Numbered from the stretch's first letter, positions 44,943-54,121 are shown. The stretch: 64,000 nucleotides of DNA from Luteolibacter arcticus (GCF_025950235.1 NZ_JAPDDT010000024.1:1-64000), one strand, 5' to 3'. Numbers and translations: made by a program. The notes: a model not told the origin generated them from the letters alone.

Positions 44943-45869
44943 TCAGACCTCGATCTGGAGTTCCTCGCGGTGGAGCTGGGAACGGCGGCGCGGGGCGGGG
45001 CGGTCGAAGAAGGAGGAGCTGCGGGGCTTGGCGAGGTCTTCGGGCAGGATGTCCGGCGGCGAGAGCTTCTTGGTGACCACCGGGGTGCTGTCCTTCTTCG
45101 CGCCGAGCAGGGTATTGACGAGGCGCAGCTTGAGGTCCTTGAACTCCAGCATTCCTAGTAGTTGCTTGCGGTCGCGGGGGCGGGCGAGATCGACGGTGAT
45201 TTCTTCGCCGAGTGTGGCGCCGTCGCGGCCGGGTAGGAGCGGGATCACGCGGTCGGCGACGAGCAATGCTTCATCGGGGTCATTGGTGATCCAGATGACC
45301 GTGGTGCGATTCTTTTGCCAGATGTCGGCGATCTCGTCCTGCAAGGTGGCGCGGGTGAGGGCGTCGAGCGCGGACAGCGGTTCATCGAGCAGGAGGATGC
45401 GCGGGTTCACCGCGAGCGTGCGGGCGACCGACACGCGCTGGCGCATGCCGCCGGAGAGTTCGCGTGGGAGCTTCCCGGAAGCGGGGGTCAATTTGACCAT
45501 GTCGATGTATTCTGCGGCGCGGTCGGCTCGTTCCTTCTCCGACATTTTCGGGAAGATCTGATCGACGGCGAGGCGGACGTTTTCCGTGACGGTGAGCCAC
45601 GGCAGCAGCGAGTAGTTTTGGAAGACGATGCCGCGCTCGGGGCCGGGGCCCTTGATGTCGGCTCCGTCCATTTTCGCCGTGCCGGTGTCCGGCTTGAGCA
45701 AGCCGGCGACGAGGTTGATGAGGGTGCTCTTGCCGGTGCCCGAGTAGCCGATGATGGAGACGAAGTCGCCTTCCTCGACGGTGAGGTTCAGGTCGCGGAG
45801 GACGGTGGTCTGCGCGTAGCCGCGGCCGAAGCTTTTTGAGGCCGAGGTGAGCTGGAGAATAGGTGGCAT
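44943..45869 (-). CDS. Nitrate ABC transporter ATPase, NrtC-like without the binding-protein domain
   Basis: 308 residues. Walker [10 protein letters not shown], signature LSGGMRQR, Walker [15 protein letters not shown]. The H-loop histidine is replaced by Asn ([13 protein letters not shown]), as is usual for NrtC-type subunits, leaving the composite ATPase asymmetric with NrtD. Cyanobacterial NrtC carries a fused NrtA-like C-terminal domain; here only a short basic tail ([14 protein letters not shown]) follows. It probably pairs with the 44012-44866 product. Confidence 0.85.
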   Translation of the reverse strand: MPPILQLTSASKSFGRGYAQTTVLRDLNLTVEEGDFVSIIGYSGTGKSTLINLVAGLLKPDTGTAKMDGADIKGPGPERGIVFQNYSLLPWLTVTENVRLAVDQIFPKMSEKERADRAAEYIDMVKLTPASGKLPRELSGGMRQRVSVARTLAVNPRILLLDEPLSALDALTRATLQDEIADIWQKNRTTVIWITNDPDEALLVADRVIPLLPGRDGATLGEEITVDLARPRDRKQLLGMLEFKDLKLRLVNTLLGAKKDSTPVVTKKLSPPDILPEDLAKPRSSSFFDRPAPRRRSQLHREELQIEV

Positions 45870-45903
45870 AGGTCGTATGTGGCTTTTAGATCCTATGGTC
45901 TGT

Positions 45904-46788
45904 TCACGCGGTCCGGAAGCGGCCTTCCACGACGCTCATCAAGCGGTCCAGCACGTAGCCGATCACGCCGATGGTGAGGATGGAGAGGATGATGTGGGCG
46001 TAGCTGTTCGCATTGTACTGCTGCCACAGGAAGCCGCCGACACCGGGCTTTCCGATCAGCATTTCCACCGCGACGATGACCAGCCAAGCGATCCCGAGCG
46101 AGAGGCGGAAGCCGGTGAACATGTAGGGCAGTGCCGAGGGAATGAGCACCTTGAAGAGCGTCTTCATCTTCGAGAGCTTTAGTACTTTCGCCACGTTCAG
46201 GTAGTCCTGCGGGACGGCGCGGACGCCGACGGCGGTATTCAGCACGGTGGGCCACATGGCACAGATGGCGATGGTGAAGAGGGCGGCAGCATCCGACGTG
46301 CCGAAGGTCACGCGACCGTTCGCATCCGCAATGCTCAGGCCGCTGAACAGCACCATGCCGAGTGGCAGCCATGCGAGCGGCGAAACCGGGCGGAGGATCT
46401 GGATGATCGGGTCGAAGGCCTTGGTGAAATTCTTCGACAGGCCGAGCAGGAAGCCGATCGGCGTGCCGATGAGCAGCGCGATGAAGTAACCCTGAGCGAC
46501 CAGCTTCAGCGACAGCCAGGCAAAGCGCAGGATGCCTTGGTCGAGTTCACCGCGCTTGGCGACCGGTTCGACGATGTAGGGCTTGCTGGCGGTCCAGGTC
46601 TCGGTGGGCGATGGCAGGTTCTTGGAAATGCCGTGGCGCTCGGTCTTGGTGACCGTGTCGCCCCAGTCGTCGACCAGGGTGGTGGTGGAAGCTTTGCCGG
46701 AGATGATGGCCCAGCCACCGAGGCAAAGCATGATGCCGACGAGCGGCAACAGGACAATTTCGAGCTTGAGAGATTGGAGAAATTTCAT
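45904..46788 (-). CDS. nrtB: Nitrate ABC transporter permease
   Basis: About 294 residues from ATG 46788 ([10 protein letters not shown]); an upstream Met would add 17. One N-terminal helix ([18 protein letters not shown]), a periplasmic stretch, then the BPD-type permease core with the ATPase-contact EAA-like loop ([17 protein letters not shown], preceded by [20 protein letters not shown]). Typical of NrtB/SsuC. It lies between the binding protein and the two ATPases, so this is a complete ABC importer for nitrate or nitrite. Confidence 0.88.
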   Translation of the reverse strand: MKFLQSLKLEIVLLPLVGIMLCLGGWAIISGKASTTTLVDDWGDTVTKTERHGISKNLPSPTETWTASKPYIVEPVAKRGELDQGILRFAWLSLKLVAQGYFIALLIGTPIGFLLGLSKNFTKAFDPIIQILRPVSPLAWLPLGMVLFSGLSIADANGRVTFGTSDAAALFTIAICAMWPTVLNTAVGVRAVPQDYLNVAKVLKLSKMKTLFKVLIPSALPYMFTGFRLSLGIAWLVIVAVEMLIGKPGVGGFLWQQYNANSYAHIILSILTIGVIGYVLDRLMSVVEGRFRTA

Positions 46789-46884
46789 GGGAACGAACGA
46801 GTGAGGAAGAAAGCCCGCGGGCGTCCCGGCACCGGGCACCCGCGGGGAACCGAATGTGCAACCAGGAAGAAGATCAGGAGAGGG

Positions 46885-48171
46885 TTAGCCCTTGAGGGTC
46901 TTGACGGAGAAGGACGCGGCGAAGGCTTCCATGTCGGCGGTGGGGTCGAACTTGGTGTCGTCGAAGAACGACTCGGCAGCATTGCTGAGGCCGTCGTGGG
47001 TATAGCCGATCTCCTTCATCGCGGATTCGTAGAGATCGGTGCGCATCACTTGCTTGGTGATGGCTTCATAGTCCGGCGCGCCTTGCGTGAAGCCCCAGCG
47101 GCGAAGCTGCGTGAGCCACCACTTGCAGTACTTCGGCTGCGGGTAGTTGCAGTTGCGGCTGCTGTAGATCATATAGTCCGGGTCGCGGAACTTGCGGCCG
47201 TCGCCCATGTCGTACTTGCCCTGCAGGCGTGGCAGGATCGATTCCGGCGGGCAGTTGATGTAGGTGGGAGCGCTGACGATCTTCGCCTGCTCGGGACGGT
47301 TCTCCATGACGTCGAGCCAGACGCTGGCTTCATGGAGGGCCTTGAGGATGGCCTTGACGGTCTTCGGATTCTTGTTGGCGAACTCCTCGGTGAAGGCGCA
47401 TACCTTTTCCGGGTGATCCTTCCAGATCGCCTGGGTATTGATGCCGGTGAAGCCGATGCCGTCGGCGACGGTTTTGCCATTCCACGGCTCGCCGACGCAG
47501 AAGCCATCCATCTTGCCGACCTGCATGTTTGCCACCATCTGCGGCGGCGGGATGGTGATGAGGGAGATGTCGGCCCCTGCGCCCGCCGCGTCGCCGGGAT
47601 TGATGCCGCCAGCGGCGAGCCAGTAGCGGATCCACATGGCGTGAGTGCCCGGCGGGAAGGTCATCGCGAAGGTCATCGGGTTGCCGGAGGCTTTCGCGGC
47701 ATCGACCAGAGGCTTGAGCGCCTTCGGATCGGCACCGACTTTTCCTTTTAGCGAGTTGGCGAGGCTGATCGACTGGCCGTTGCGGTTGAGGATCCACGGC
47801 ACGACCATCGGCACCTTCGGCGCGCCGCCGAGACCCATGGTCGAGGCGATGGGCATGCCGAGCAGCATGTGGGTCGCCTGGATGTCGCCATTGGCCAGCG
47901 AGTCGCGGATGGCCGCCCAGCTCGCGCCCTTGGTGACGGTGGAGTTGATGCCGTATTTCTTGAAGAGTCCCTTTTCGTGGGCGATCACGATGGGCGAACA
48001 GTCGGTCAGGGCGATGATGCCGAAATTGACGTTCGCGGTCTCGGGGGCATCGGAGGCGGTCTGTGCGCCAACCCAGCCGGTGGGCAGGCCGGAAGCGAGA
48101 AGGCCGAGGGCGGTGACTTTGGTGGAGCGGGCGAGGAAGTCGCGGCGCGAGAGAGGTTGGCTGTGGTTCAT
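46885..48171 (-). CDS. nrtA: Nitrate-binding protein of ABC transporter, Tat-exported
   Basis: About 428 residues from ATG 48171. Twin-arginine signal PLSRRDFLARS followed by a hydrophobic stretch. The NrtA/CmpA domain shows NFGIIALTDCSPIVIAHEKG, KGASWAAIRDSLANGDIQAT, HMLLGMP and GFCVGEPWNGK. It binds nitrate (or nitrite) in the periplasm and delivers it to NrtB. First gene of the nrtA-B-C-D-nirA-dmsBC run. The start at 48171 avoids 13 upstream residues lacking a Tat context. A cytosolic paralogue lies upstream at 48638. Confidence 0.92.
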   Translation of the reverse strand: MNHSQPLSRRDFLARSTKVTALGLLASGLPTGWVGAQTASDAPETANVNFGIIALTDCSPIVIAHEKGLFKKYGINSTVTKGASWAAIRDSLANGDIQATHMLLGMPIASTMGLGGAPKVPMVVPWILNRNGQSISLANSLKGKVGADPKALKPLVDAAKASGNPMTFAMTFPPGTHAMWIRYWLAAGGINPGDAAGAGADISLITIPPPQMVANMQVGKMDGFCVGEPWNGKTVADGIGFTGINTQAIWKDHPEKVCAFTEEFANKNPKTVKAILKALHEASVWLDVMENRPEQAKIVSAPTYINCPPESILPRLQGKYDMGDGRKFRDPDYMIYSSRNCNYPQPKYCKWWLTQLRRWGFTQGAPDYEAITKQVMRTDLYESAMKEIGYTHDGLSNAAESFFDDTKFDPTADMEAFAASFSVKTLKG

Positions 48172-48637
48172 GGCGAGGATGTGAATCACCCTTGGAACAG
48201 CTTTCTCCACGCCATGGTGCCAACGTGGCGATGAGTTGCATGCGGTGAAATCTCATGCGCCCGGCAAGAGGGCTTCATATCGGGCGCCTTGAAATCGGCG
48301 GAATTCATTTTCCTGGGCCATATGCATGCGGGATATGCATGGATGGGTCAATCTGGCGCAAAATCCGTAGAATCGTTCTCCCAAAACCTCTCGAATCCCG
48401 GAGGAGGATTCCAGCGAGGTTAGCAATGCACCGCGCGCTGGCTTGATAAAGCGGAGATGAAGATGATGGGTGGTCGTGTCCGTTCTTCGCGCCCGGCTTG
48501 AATCCCATCCGGGATTCCTCTCATGACATTGCGGACCCGGGGGTATCGCTGCGCTCAACCCCCGGCTACTTGCTGGAATCCCTCCGGGATTCGGATGGCG
48601 CTCCCGGACTACGCGGGGATTCGGATGGCGGATGAGG
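48172..48637. promoter_or_regulatory. 466-base leader of the nrt operon with hairpins and GAATCC palindromes
   Basis: No supported gene. Near the nrtA start (48257-48287) a 7-base stem GCGCCCG/CGGGCGC with a 17-base loop could fold in the mRNA; no U-tract follows. Two direct ATATGCAT words lie at 48320-48340. Further upstream, three copies of a GAATCC(C)...(G)GGATTC palindrome occur near 48394, 48501 and 48576. The length of the leader suggests regulation, but no sigma-54 promoter or clear ANTAR-type hairpin pair was recognised. Confidence 0.45.
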
Positions 48638-49678
48638 TCACGCGGGCAGCAGGATCTTCTCGGAGGCGCGGTAGAGGTCCTGGCGGTAGAGCCGTGTGAG
48701 GGGGGCGGCGGTGGTTTCCGGGAGCAGGCCGGCGCCGCGCATGCCGGAGAGGAACCACGAGGCCTTGTCGGCGGTGGGGCAATTCAGGTCGCCGCCGAAG
48801 AAGAGGTGGAAATCGGACGCGTCGATGTTGCCGCGGCCGGAGTCGAATACAGGGCCGAGGCTGTTGCGCAGGGTGGTCGGCGAGCAGCCGGTGTAGGCGG
48901 GCTTGGCGAGGATGGTGATCAGTTCATTCCGGAAGGCCGGGTCCTGACACATGCGGCAGGCGTGGAGCAGCGCGGCTCCGAGCGCCACGCATTCCTCGCG
49001 GCTGTCGCCTGCGAATTCACCGGTGACCAGCAGGACCTTTTCCGGATGGCCGGTGGCCAGCTCGGCGGAGGTCGCCGGGCACCAGCCCTGACCTCCGAGG
49101 ATGCTCTCCGAATTCCATGGCTCGCCGACGCAATAGCCATCGATGTGGCCGGCGGCGAGGTTCCGCGGCATGAGTGGCGGTGGGAGGAAGACGATCTCGG
49201 CATCGCGGCCGGGCTGGACTCCGTGACGGCGGAGCCACGCGTGCAGCAAGAGGTGGTGAGAGGAAAAGCGGTGGGCAGCGGCCAGCGTGAACGGCCGGTT
49301 TTTCCGCCAGCGGTGCGAAAGGTGGGCGGCGAGGCCCTCGCCGCGGCGGATCGACTCGGGCGGCAGCTCCCGGGAGAGGGTGATTGCATTTCCATGGGCA
49401 CTTAGTACCAGCGGCACCGCGATTTCCCGGCGCATCTTGTTCAGGCCAAGCGCCAAATAGAAGGCGAGGCCGGCGATCGACTGCGCGGCATCGAGCTCGC
49501 CGTAGGAGAGCATGTCGCGCACCGTGGCCCAGCCGGGTTGGCGCGACAGCCTGACGTTCAGGCCGTAGCTCTTGAAGAGTCCCAGCTCGTGCGCCACCGC
49601 GACCGGCGCGCAATCGTTCAACGGCACGAAGCCGAGGCGGATGGGCGAACGGGATTCGACGATGGTGGGGCTCTCCAT
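48638..49678 (-). CDS. Cytosolic NrtA/NasS-like nitrate sensor protein
   Basis: About 346 residues from ATG 49678 (MESPTIVES). It is homologous to the NrtA domain (LGFVPLNDCAPVAVAHELG, RDMLSYGELDAAQS, GYCVGEPWNSES) but has no signal peptide. Signal-less NrtA paralogues act as nitrate sensors (NasS), normally with the antiterminator NasT, which is not in this window. It is upstream of the nrt operon on the same strand and divergent from a LysR gene. It probably reports nitrate to a regulator. Confidence 0.8.
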   Translation of the reverse strand: MESPTIVESRSPIRLGFVPLNDCAPVAVAHELGLFKSYGLNVRLSRQPGWATVRDMLSYGELDAAQSIAGLAFYLALGLNKMRREIAVPLVLSAHGNAITLSRELPPESIRRGEGLAAHLSHRWRKNRPFTLAAAHRFSSHHLLLHAWLRRHGVQPGRDAEIVFLPPPLMPRNLAAGHIDGYCVGEPWNSESILGGQGWCPATSAELATGHPEKVLLVTGEFAGDSREECVALGAALLHACRMCQDPAFRNELITILAKPAYTGCSPTTLRNSLGPVFDSGRGNIDASDFHLFFGGDLNCPTADKASWFLSGMRGAGLLPETTAAPLTRLYRQDLYRASEKILLPA

Positions 49679-49768
49679 GACCGGCTGGCGTAGCGGAAAG
49701 GGTGCCAACCCCGCGCCCTTGGCATGTCCCGTGCTGGATTGCAGATGAATTTTCGATGAGACCGGTTC

Positions 49769-50689
49769 ATGACTGACCTGCTGCCCGACCTACGCCAACT
49801 CCGTGCTTTCGTATCCGTGGCGGACGAGGGGAGCTTCACGCTCGCTGCCAAAAAGCTGTTCCTTACCCAGTCGGCGATCAGTCACTCGATGAAGGCGCTC
49901 GAGGATAGCCTCGGCTGCCGCCTGTTAGAGCGGCTGGGAAAGAAGACCGTGCTCACGGAGGAGGGAGAGGTGTTTCTCCGCCGCTGCCGCCGGGTGCTGG
50001 GCGAGCTGGAGGACGCCGGGCGCGAACTCGACGGCCTGAAGCGCTGGGGCCAGGGACGCATCCGCATCGGCGCGCCGCATTCGCTCTGCCAATTCCTGCT
50101 GCCAACCGTGCTGCGCGAATTCCGCGACTGCTTTCCGCGCTGCGAGCCGACGATCGAGGCGGACGATACGGCGAAGCTTCTGGAGAAGATGGCCGACCAC
50201 GACCTCGACATCGTGCTCGGCATGCGACCGCGGGTGGGCACCACGGAGGCCTATCGGCCGCTTTTCCGTGACCGGCTGACGTTTGTCGTGCCACCGGTCC
50301 ATGCATGGGCCGAGACCGGGCGTGCGGATCCGGAGGATCTTGGGAAGGTCCAGTTCATTACCTACGCACGTGGGACCGAGACGCATCGCCTGGTGGAGGA
50401 GCACTTCGACAAGCTCGGCGTGCGGCTTCGTCCGCCGTTGGTGCTCGGCGACATGGAGGCGATCAAGGGCATGGCCAAGATCGGCCTCGGTGTCGGCTTG
50501 GTCGCACCATGGGTCGCCAAGCGCGAATTCGACGATGGCTCGCTGGTGCGCATTCCGGTCGCTGGCGAACCGATCGAGCGCGAGTGGGGGATCTTCTATA
50601 AGTCCGACCGCTCGCTGAGCCTGATCGAGGAGACCTTTGCCGGCATCGCCGAAATGGTCGGCAGCGAGCTGAGTGAGCCGACCTCGTGA
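49769..50689 (+). CDS. LysR-family transcriptional regulator, probably of nitrogen assimilation
   Basis: 306 residues. The N-terminal HTH (about 1-65: LRQLRAFVSVADEGSFTLAA, TQSAISHSMKALEDSLGCRL) and a substrate-binding effector domain (IRIGAPHSLCQFLLPTVLRE onward) are typical of LysR proteins. It is divergent from the NasS-like gene with a 90-base gap. Position suggests control of nrt and nirA in response to nitrate, as NtcB-like LysR proteins do in cyanobacteria. No T-N11-A box could be assigned with confidence. Confidence 0.85.
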   Translation: MTDLLPDLRQLRAFVSVADEGSFTLAAKKLFLTQSAISHSMKALEDSLGCRLLERLGKKTVLTEEGEVFLRRCRRVLGELEDAGRELDGLKRWGQGRIRIGAPHSLCQFLLPTVLREFRDCFPRCEPTIEADDTAKLLEKMADHDLDIVLGMRPRVGTTEAYRPLFRDRLTFVVPPVHAWAETGRADPEDLGKVQFITYARGTETHRLVEEHFDKLGVRLRPPLVLGDMEAIKGMAKIGLGVGLVAPWVAKREFDDGSLVRIPVAGEPIEREWGIFYKSDRSLSLIEETFAGIAEMVGSELSEPTS

Positions 50690-50762
50690 GATTCTGACGA
50701 TCGCTGTTCGCGATGAGTCGCATCGGATTATCGATGCCCGGCGATGACGCAATGGCCGCATC

Positions 50763-52508
50763 ATGCCCAGCATGTCGGACCATCGAATCGTCATCACCGG
50801 GGCAAGCGAGGAGATCCGCCAGCGAATCTATCGAGCACGGCACCGCGTTTATGCGCTTGAGATCGGCCAGCATTCACCGAATCCGGAGGCAAGGCTGACC
50901 GATGCGCTCGACGCCTCGAACCGCTACTTGGTTGCGATGGATGGCGATGAGCTGGCGGGCTTCGTCAGCATCACGCCGCCGGGTGAGGCTGGCTATTCGA
51001 TCGACAAGTACTTCGGTCGCGATGAGCTGCCTTTCGTGGTGGACGAGGGTCTATTCGAGATCCGCCTGCTCACGGTGATGCCGGGTCATCGCTCCTCGGA
51101 ACTGGCGGCGGCGCTGATGATGGCTGCCTTCCGCTGGATCGAAGCGCGCGGTGGAAGCCGCGTGGTGGCGATCGGTCGCCGCGAAGTGAAGACGATGTAT
51201 CTGAAGGCGGGCATGAGCGACACCGGGCGCTCGGTGAAGGCCGGTGCGGTGACCTACGATCTGCTACACGCCGGGATCGCGACCCTTCGCGGGACGGTGG
51301 ACCGGAAGAGGAAGTTGTTAGATCGCATCGAGGCCGCGGTGGACTGGCAATTGCAGGTGCCGCTGCGGAAGCCGGCATCGTGTTTCCATGGCGGGGCATT
51401 CTTCGGTGCGATCGGTGCGGACTTCGCGTCGCTGGGGCGGCATCGATCGATCATCAATGCGGATGTGCTCGACGCGTGGTTCCCGCCGGCGCCGGCGGTG
51501 ATGGAGGCCCTGCGCGAGCACCTGCCGTGGCTGATGCGGACTTCTCCGCCGACCGCCTGTGAAGGGCTGGTGGCGGCCATTGCTGCGGCGTGTGGGGTTC
51601 CCGAATCCTGCATCCTTCCCGGCGCGGGCTCGTCCGATCTGATCTTCCGCGCATTGCCGCGATGGCTGACGCCGCGGTCGCGGGCCGTGTTGCTCGATCC
51701 GACTTATGGCGAGTATGCGCACGTGCTGGAGAAGGTGATCGGCTGCCGGGTGGAGCGCTTTCCGCTGGAGCGGGCCGATGGCTATGAGGTGAACATTGGA
51801 AAGCTCGTGGAGTGGATTTCCTCGGGTCCGGATCTGGTGGTGCTGGTGAATCCCAACAGCCCGACAGGGCGGGGCCTGACGGCCGCGGAGATCGAGGTGA
51901 TCCTTGCGGCAGCGCCATCGCGGACCCGCGTGTGGATCGATGAAACCTACATCGACTACACCGGCGAGAGCGTGGAGCGATTGGTGGCGCGCCACGAGAA
52001 CCTGATCGTGTGCAAGTCGATGTCGAAGGCCTATGCGCTCAGCGGCATGCGGGTGGCGTATCTGTGCGCCGGGCAACATCACCTCGAAGAATTGCGCGCG
52101 CTCACGCCGCCGTGGGTGGTCGGGTTGCCGTCGCAGGTGGCGGCGGTGAAGGCTTTGGAAAGCACGAGCTACTATGTTCGTCGTTGGAAGCAAACGGCCT
52201 CGCTGCGGGACTCGATGGCGAGGGATTTGCGTAAGCTGGGTTGGGAGGTGATTCCGGGCTCGGCGAATTTCCTGCTGGCCCATGTGCCGGAAGATGTCCC
52301 TGCCGCCCGCGAAATCGTGGCCGCGTGTCGCGAGCGGGAGCTCTTCCTTCGCGATGCCGCGGCGATGGGCTCGCATCTCGGCGAGCGCGCGGTGCGGCTG
52401 GCGGTGAAGGACGCGGTGACGAACCGGAAGATGATTGAGATCCTTTCGGACATCGCGGGATCGACGGATCGGCCGGGCCGGGCTTCAATGACGACGTGCG
52501 CGAGTTGA
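50763..52508 (+). CDS. Fused GNAT-type acyltransferase and class I/II aminotransferase
   Basis: 581 residues. The N-terminal part (about 1-165) is an acyl-CoA N-acyltransferase fold, close to the autoinducer-synthase/FeeM-like branch (IYRARHRVYALEIGQ, YLVAMDGDELAGFVSITPP, FEIRLLTVMPGHRSSELAAA). The C-terminal part (about 200-570) is a PLP aminotransferase resembling histidinol-phosphate aminotransferase: LPGAGSSDLIFRAL, VNPNSPTGR, WIDETYIDY and PLP Lys421 in KSMSKAYALSGMR. The fusion implies a two-step modification of one amino-group substrate. The stop overlaps the next gene by 13 bases. Confidence 0.8.
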   Translation: MPSMSDHRIVITGASEEIRQRIYRARHRVYALEIGQHSPNPEARLTDALDASNRYLVAMDGDELAGFVSITPPGEAGYSIDKYFGRDELPFVVDEGLFEIRLLTVMPGHRSSELAAALMMAAFRWIEARGGSRVVAIGRREVKTMYLKAGMSDTGRSVKAGAVTYDLLHAGIATLRGTVDRKRKLLDRIEAAVDWQLQVPLRKPASCFHGGAFFGAIGADFASLGRHRSIINADVLDAWFPPAPAVMEALREHLPWLMRTSPPTACEGLVAAIAAACGVPESCILPGAGSSDLIFRALPRWLTPRSRAVLLDPTYGEYAHVLEKVIGCRVERFPLERADGYEVNIGKLVEWISSGPDLVVLVNPNSPTGRGLTAAEIEVILAAAPSRTRVWIDETYIDYTGESVERLVARHENLIVCKSMSKAYALSGMRVAYLCAGQHHLEELRALTPPWVVGLPSQVAAVKALESTSYYVRRWKQTASLRDSMARDLRKLGWEVIPGSANFLLAHVPEDVPAAREIVAACRERELFLRDAAAMGSHLGERAVRLAVKDAVTNRKMIEILSDIAGSTDRPGRASMTTCAS

Positions 52509-53023
52509 TCCTGAACGAGGAGATCCACACCCGGGTGATCGGGGAGCTGGTGCCGCAGGCGCGGCGCTTCCTGTGGATCGTCACGGCGGATATCAAGGAC
52601 ATGCATGTCGCTCGCGGGAGGCGGGCGGTGCCGTTTCTCCAGGTACTGGCGGAGCTGGTGGAGGAGGGGGTGGCGGTGCGCCTGATCCATGCGAAGGAGC
52701 CGGGGCCGCGGTTCCGCGAGGACTTCGACCGCTATCCCGTGCTGGTGGAAAGCGATCTCTTCGAGCGGGTGCTCTGTCCGCGAGTTCATACGAAGGCGGT
52801 GATCGCGGATGGCAAGAAGGCGTTCGTCGGTTCGCCGAATCTAACAGGTGCCGGGATGGGCGCGAAGCACGCGGACAAGCGGAACTTCGAGGCGGGCTTC
52901 CTTACCGATGAGCGGGAGGATCTGGAGAAGCTCGTCCGCTGGGTGGATGAGTTGTTTCTCGGGGAGTTCTGCGGGAAATGCCGGTTGCGGGACAAGTGCC
53001 CGGATCCCCTGGATGGGGATTGA
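52496..53023 (+). CDS. Single-HKD phospholipase D-like protein with C-terminal cysteine cluster
   Basis: 175 residues from GTG 52496, overlapping the fusion gene. One complete HKD motif: His98-x-Lys100 with Asp105 (VHTKAVIADGKKAFVGSPN). Half-size PLD proteins with one HKD dimerise to make an active site, as in Nuc-type nucleases and some lipid enzymes. The C-terminus has Cys159, Cys162 and Cys168 (CGKCRLRDKC), a possible metal or iron-sulfur site. No signal peptide. Translational coupling ties it to the acyltransferase-aminotransferase fusion. Confidence 0.8.
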   Translation: MRELILNEEIHTRVIGELVPQARRFLWIVTADIKDMHVARGRRAVPFLQVLAELVEEGVAVRLIHAKEPGPRFREDFDRYPVLVESDLFERVLCPRVHTKAVIADGKKAFVGSPNLTGAGMGAKHADKRNFEAGFLTDEREDLEKLVRWVDELFLGEFCGKCRLRDKCPDPLDGD

Positions 53024-53087
53024 TCCGGTAATTGGAAACCGGGCAGCAATTCCTACTGGTGCAGGGCCGCGGCGGGCTGCCAGAGTG

Positions 53088-54035
53088 ATGATCATGTATC
53101 TCCTGTCCCGTTCGATTCCTTGTCTAGCGATCTCCGCCACGGCTGTCCTTTGCTCCATCTCGCCCGTGCGCGCAGAGGCGGAGCATCCGGCGAAGCCGCT
53201 GCTGTGGAAGGTCGAGGGGCCCGGCATTGAGAAGCCGTCCTATCTCTTCGGCACCTTGCATGTGGGCGACAAGAAGGTGGTGACGCTGCACCCGGCGGCG
53301 GACAAGGCTTTCAAGGAGTCCGCGGTGGTCCACACCGAAGCAGCTTTCGACATGGAGAGCCAGATGGCTTCGATGCCGCTGATGATGCGCGACGACGGGA
53401 AGAAGCTCGATGCGGTGATCGGCGAGGACCTCGCGAAGCGCTTGGCGGCCGAATTGAAGGCGATCAATCCTGAGCTGGATGCCACGCCATTCCAGCCGAT
53501 GAAAACCTGGATGGTGGCCTATTCGCTGCCTTTCCTGCCGGAGCAGATGAAGGGCATCAAGCCACTGGACATGGTGCTGTGGGAACGCGCGGAAAAGGAG
53601 GGCAAGAAGACCGCCGGAATGCAGGAAATCAAGGATCAGGTGGAAGGCTTCAATGCGCTGACGGAAGAGGAGCAGACCACGTTCCTCGCATCGACCCTCG
53701 ACTTCCTTGAGAAAGACCGGCGTGCGGGAAAGGACCGGATGAAGGAGGCGGCGGAGATCTACGCCACCGGCGATGTGAAGAAGATCAACGACCTCGCGCT
53801 GGAGTGGATGACCGAGGTTGCGGGAGGCAAGGAGGCCCCGGTCATGAAGAAGCTCATGGATTCCATACTGAAGAAGCGCGACGGGATCATGGCGGACTAT
53901 ATCGAGACGACCCTGAAGAAGGATCCGGCGAAGGTTCATTTCTTCGCGGCGGGAGCAGCGCATTATGCGGGTGCCGAAGGGGTGCCCTCGCTGCTTGAGA
54001 AGAAGGGCTACAAGGTCACGAGGATTGAGGAGTGA
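53088..54035 (+). CDS. TraB/GumN-family exported protein
   Basis: About 315 residues from ATG 53088; a second ATG is at 53094. Signal peptide (RSIPCLAISATAVLCSISPVRA). The family's features are present: LLWKVEGPGIEKPSYLFGTLHVG near the start, a HTEAAFD box, GMQEIKDQVEGF (Glu), and a late HFFAAGAAHYAGAEGVPSLL. TraB/GumN proteins share a fold with the erythromycin-esterase-like group; a metal-dependent hydrolase or protease role is proposed. Unrelated to its upstream neighbour as far as can be seen. Confidence 0.85.
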   Translation: MIMYLLSRSIPCLAISATAVLCSISPVRAEAEHPAKPLLWKVEGPGIEKPSYLFGTLHVGDKKVVTLHPAADKAFKESAVVHTEAAFDMESQMASMPLMMRDDGKKLDAVIGEDLAKRLAAELKAINPELDATPFQPMKTWMVAYSLPFLPEQMKGIKPLDMVLWERAEKEGKKTAGMQEIKDQVEGFNALTEEEQTTFLASTLDFLEKDRRAGKDRMKEAAEIYATGDVKKINDLALEWMTEVAGGKEAPVMKKLMDSILKKRDGIMADYIETTLKKDPAKVHFFAAGAAHYAGAEGVPSLLEKKGYKVTRIEE

Positions 54036-54079
54036 ACTGCCGGGGAGGCCGGATCCGTTGGATGGGGAGTGAGGGGCGT

Positions 54080-54118
54080 GGACATGCTGTCCATGCCGTG
54101 TCGACAGAATGTCGACAC
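54080..54118. terminator. Double hairpin between convergent genes
   Basis: GGACA-TGC-TGTCC at 54080-54092 is followed by an 8-base stem GTGTCGAC/GTCGACAC with a 5-base loop at 54098-54118. It sits between the stops of the TraB/GumN gene and the luciferase-like gene. It could serve as a bidirectional terminator, although no T-run is present on either side. Confidence 0.55.
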
Positions 54119-54121
54119 TCC

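Noticed and set aside
48257-48287. Intrinsic terminator or attenuator for the 7-base stem in the nrt leader
   Set aside because: There is no U-tract and the loop is 17 bases, so it is recorded only as a possible fold.
48172-48300. Sigma-54 promoter upstream of nrtA
   Set aside because: A GTGCCA word is present at 48217, but no GCAA partner at the required distance was found on the matching strand.
48253-48558. A 101-residue minus-strand frame in the nrt leader
   Set aside because: It has no domain, poor codon use, and covers the palindromes; leader RNA is more likely.
48390-48632. CRISPR array hypothesis for the GAATCCC repeats
   Set aside because: Only three short palindromes with irregular spacing and differing loops; no spacers of constant length and no cas genes.
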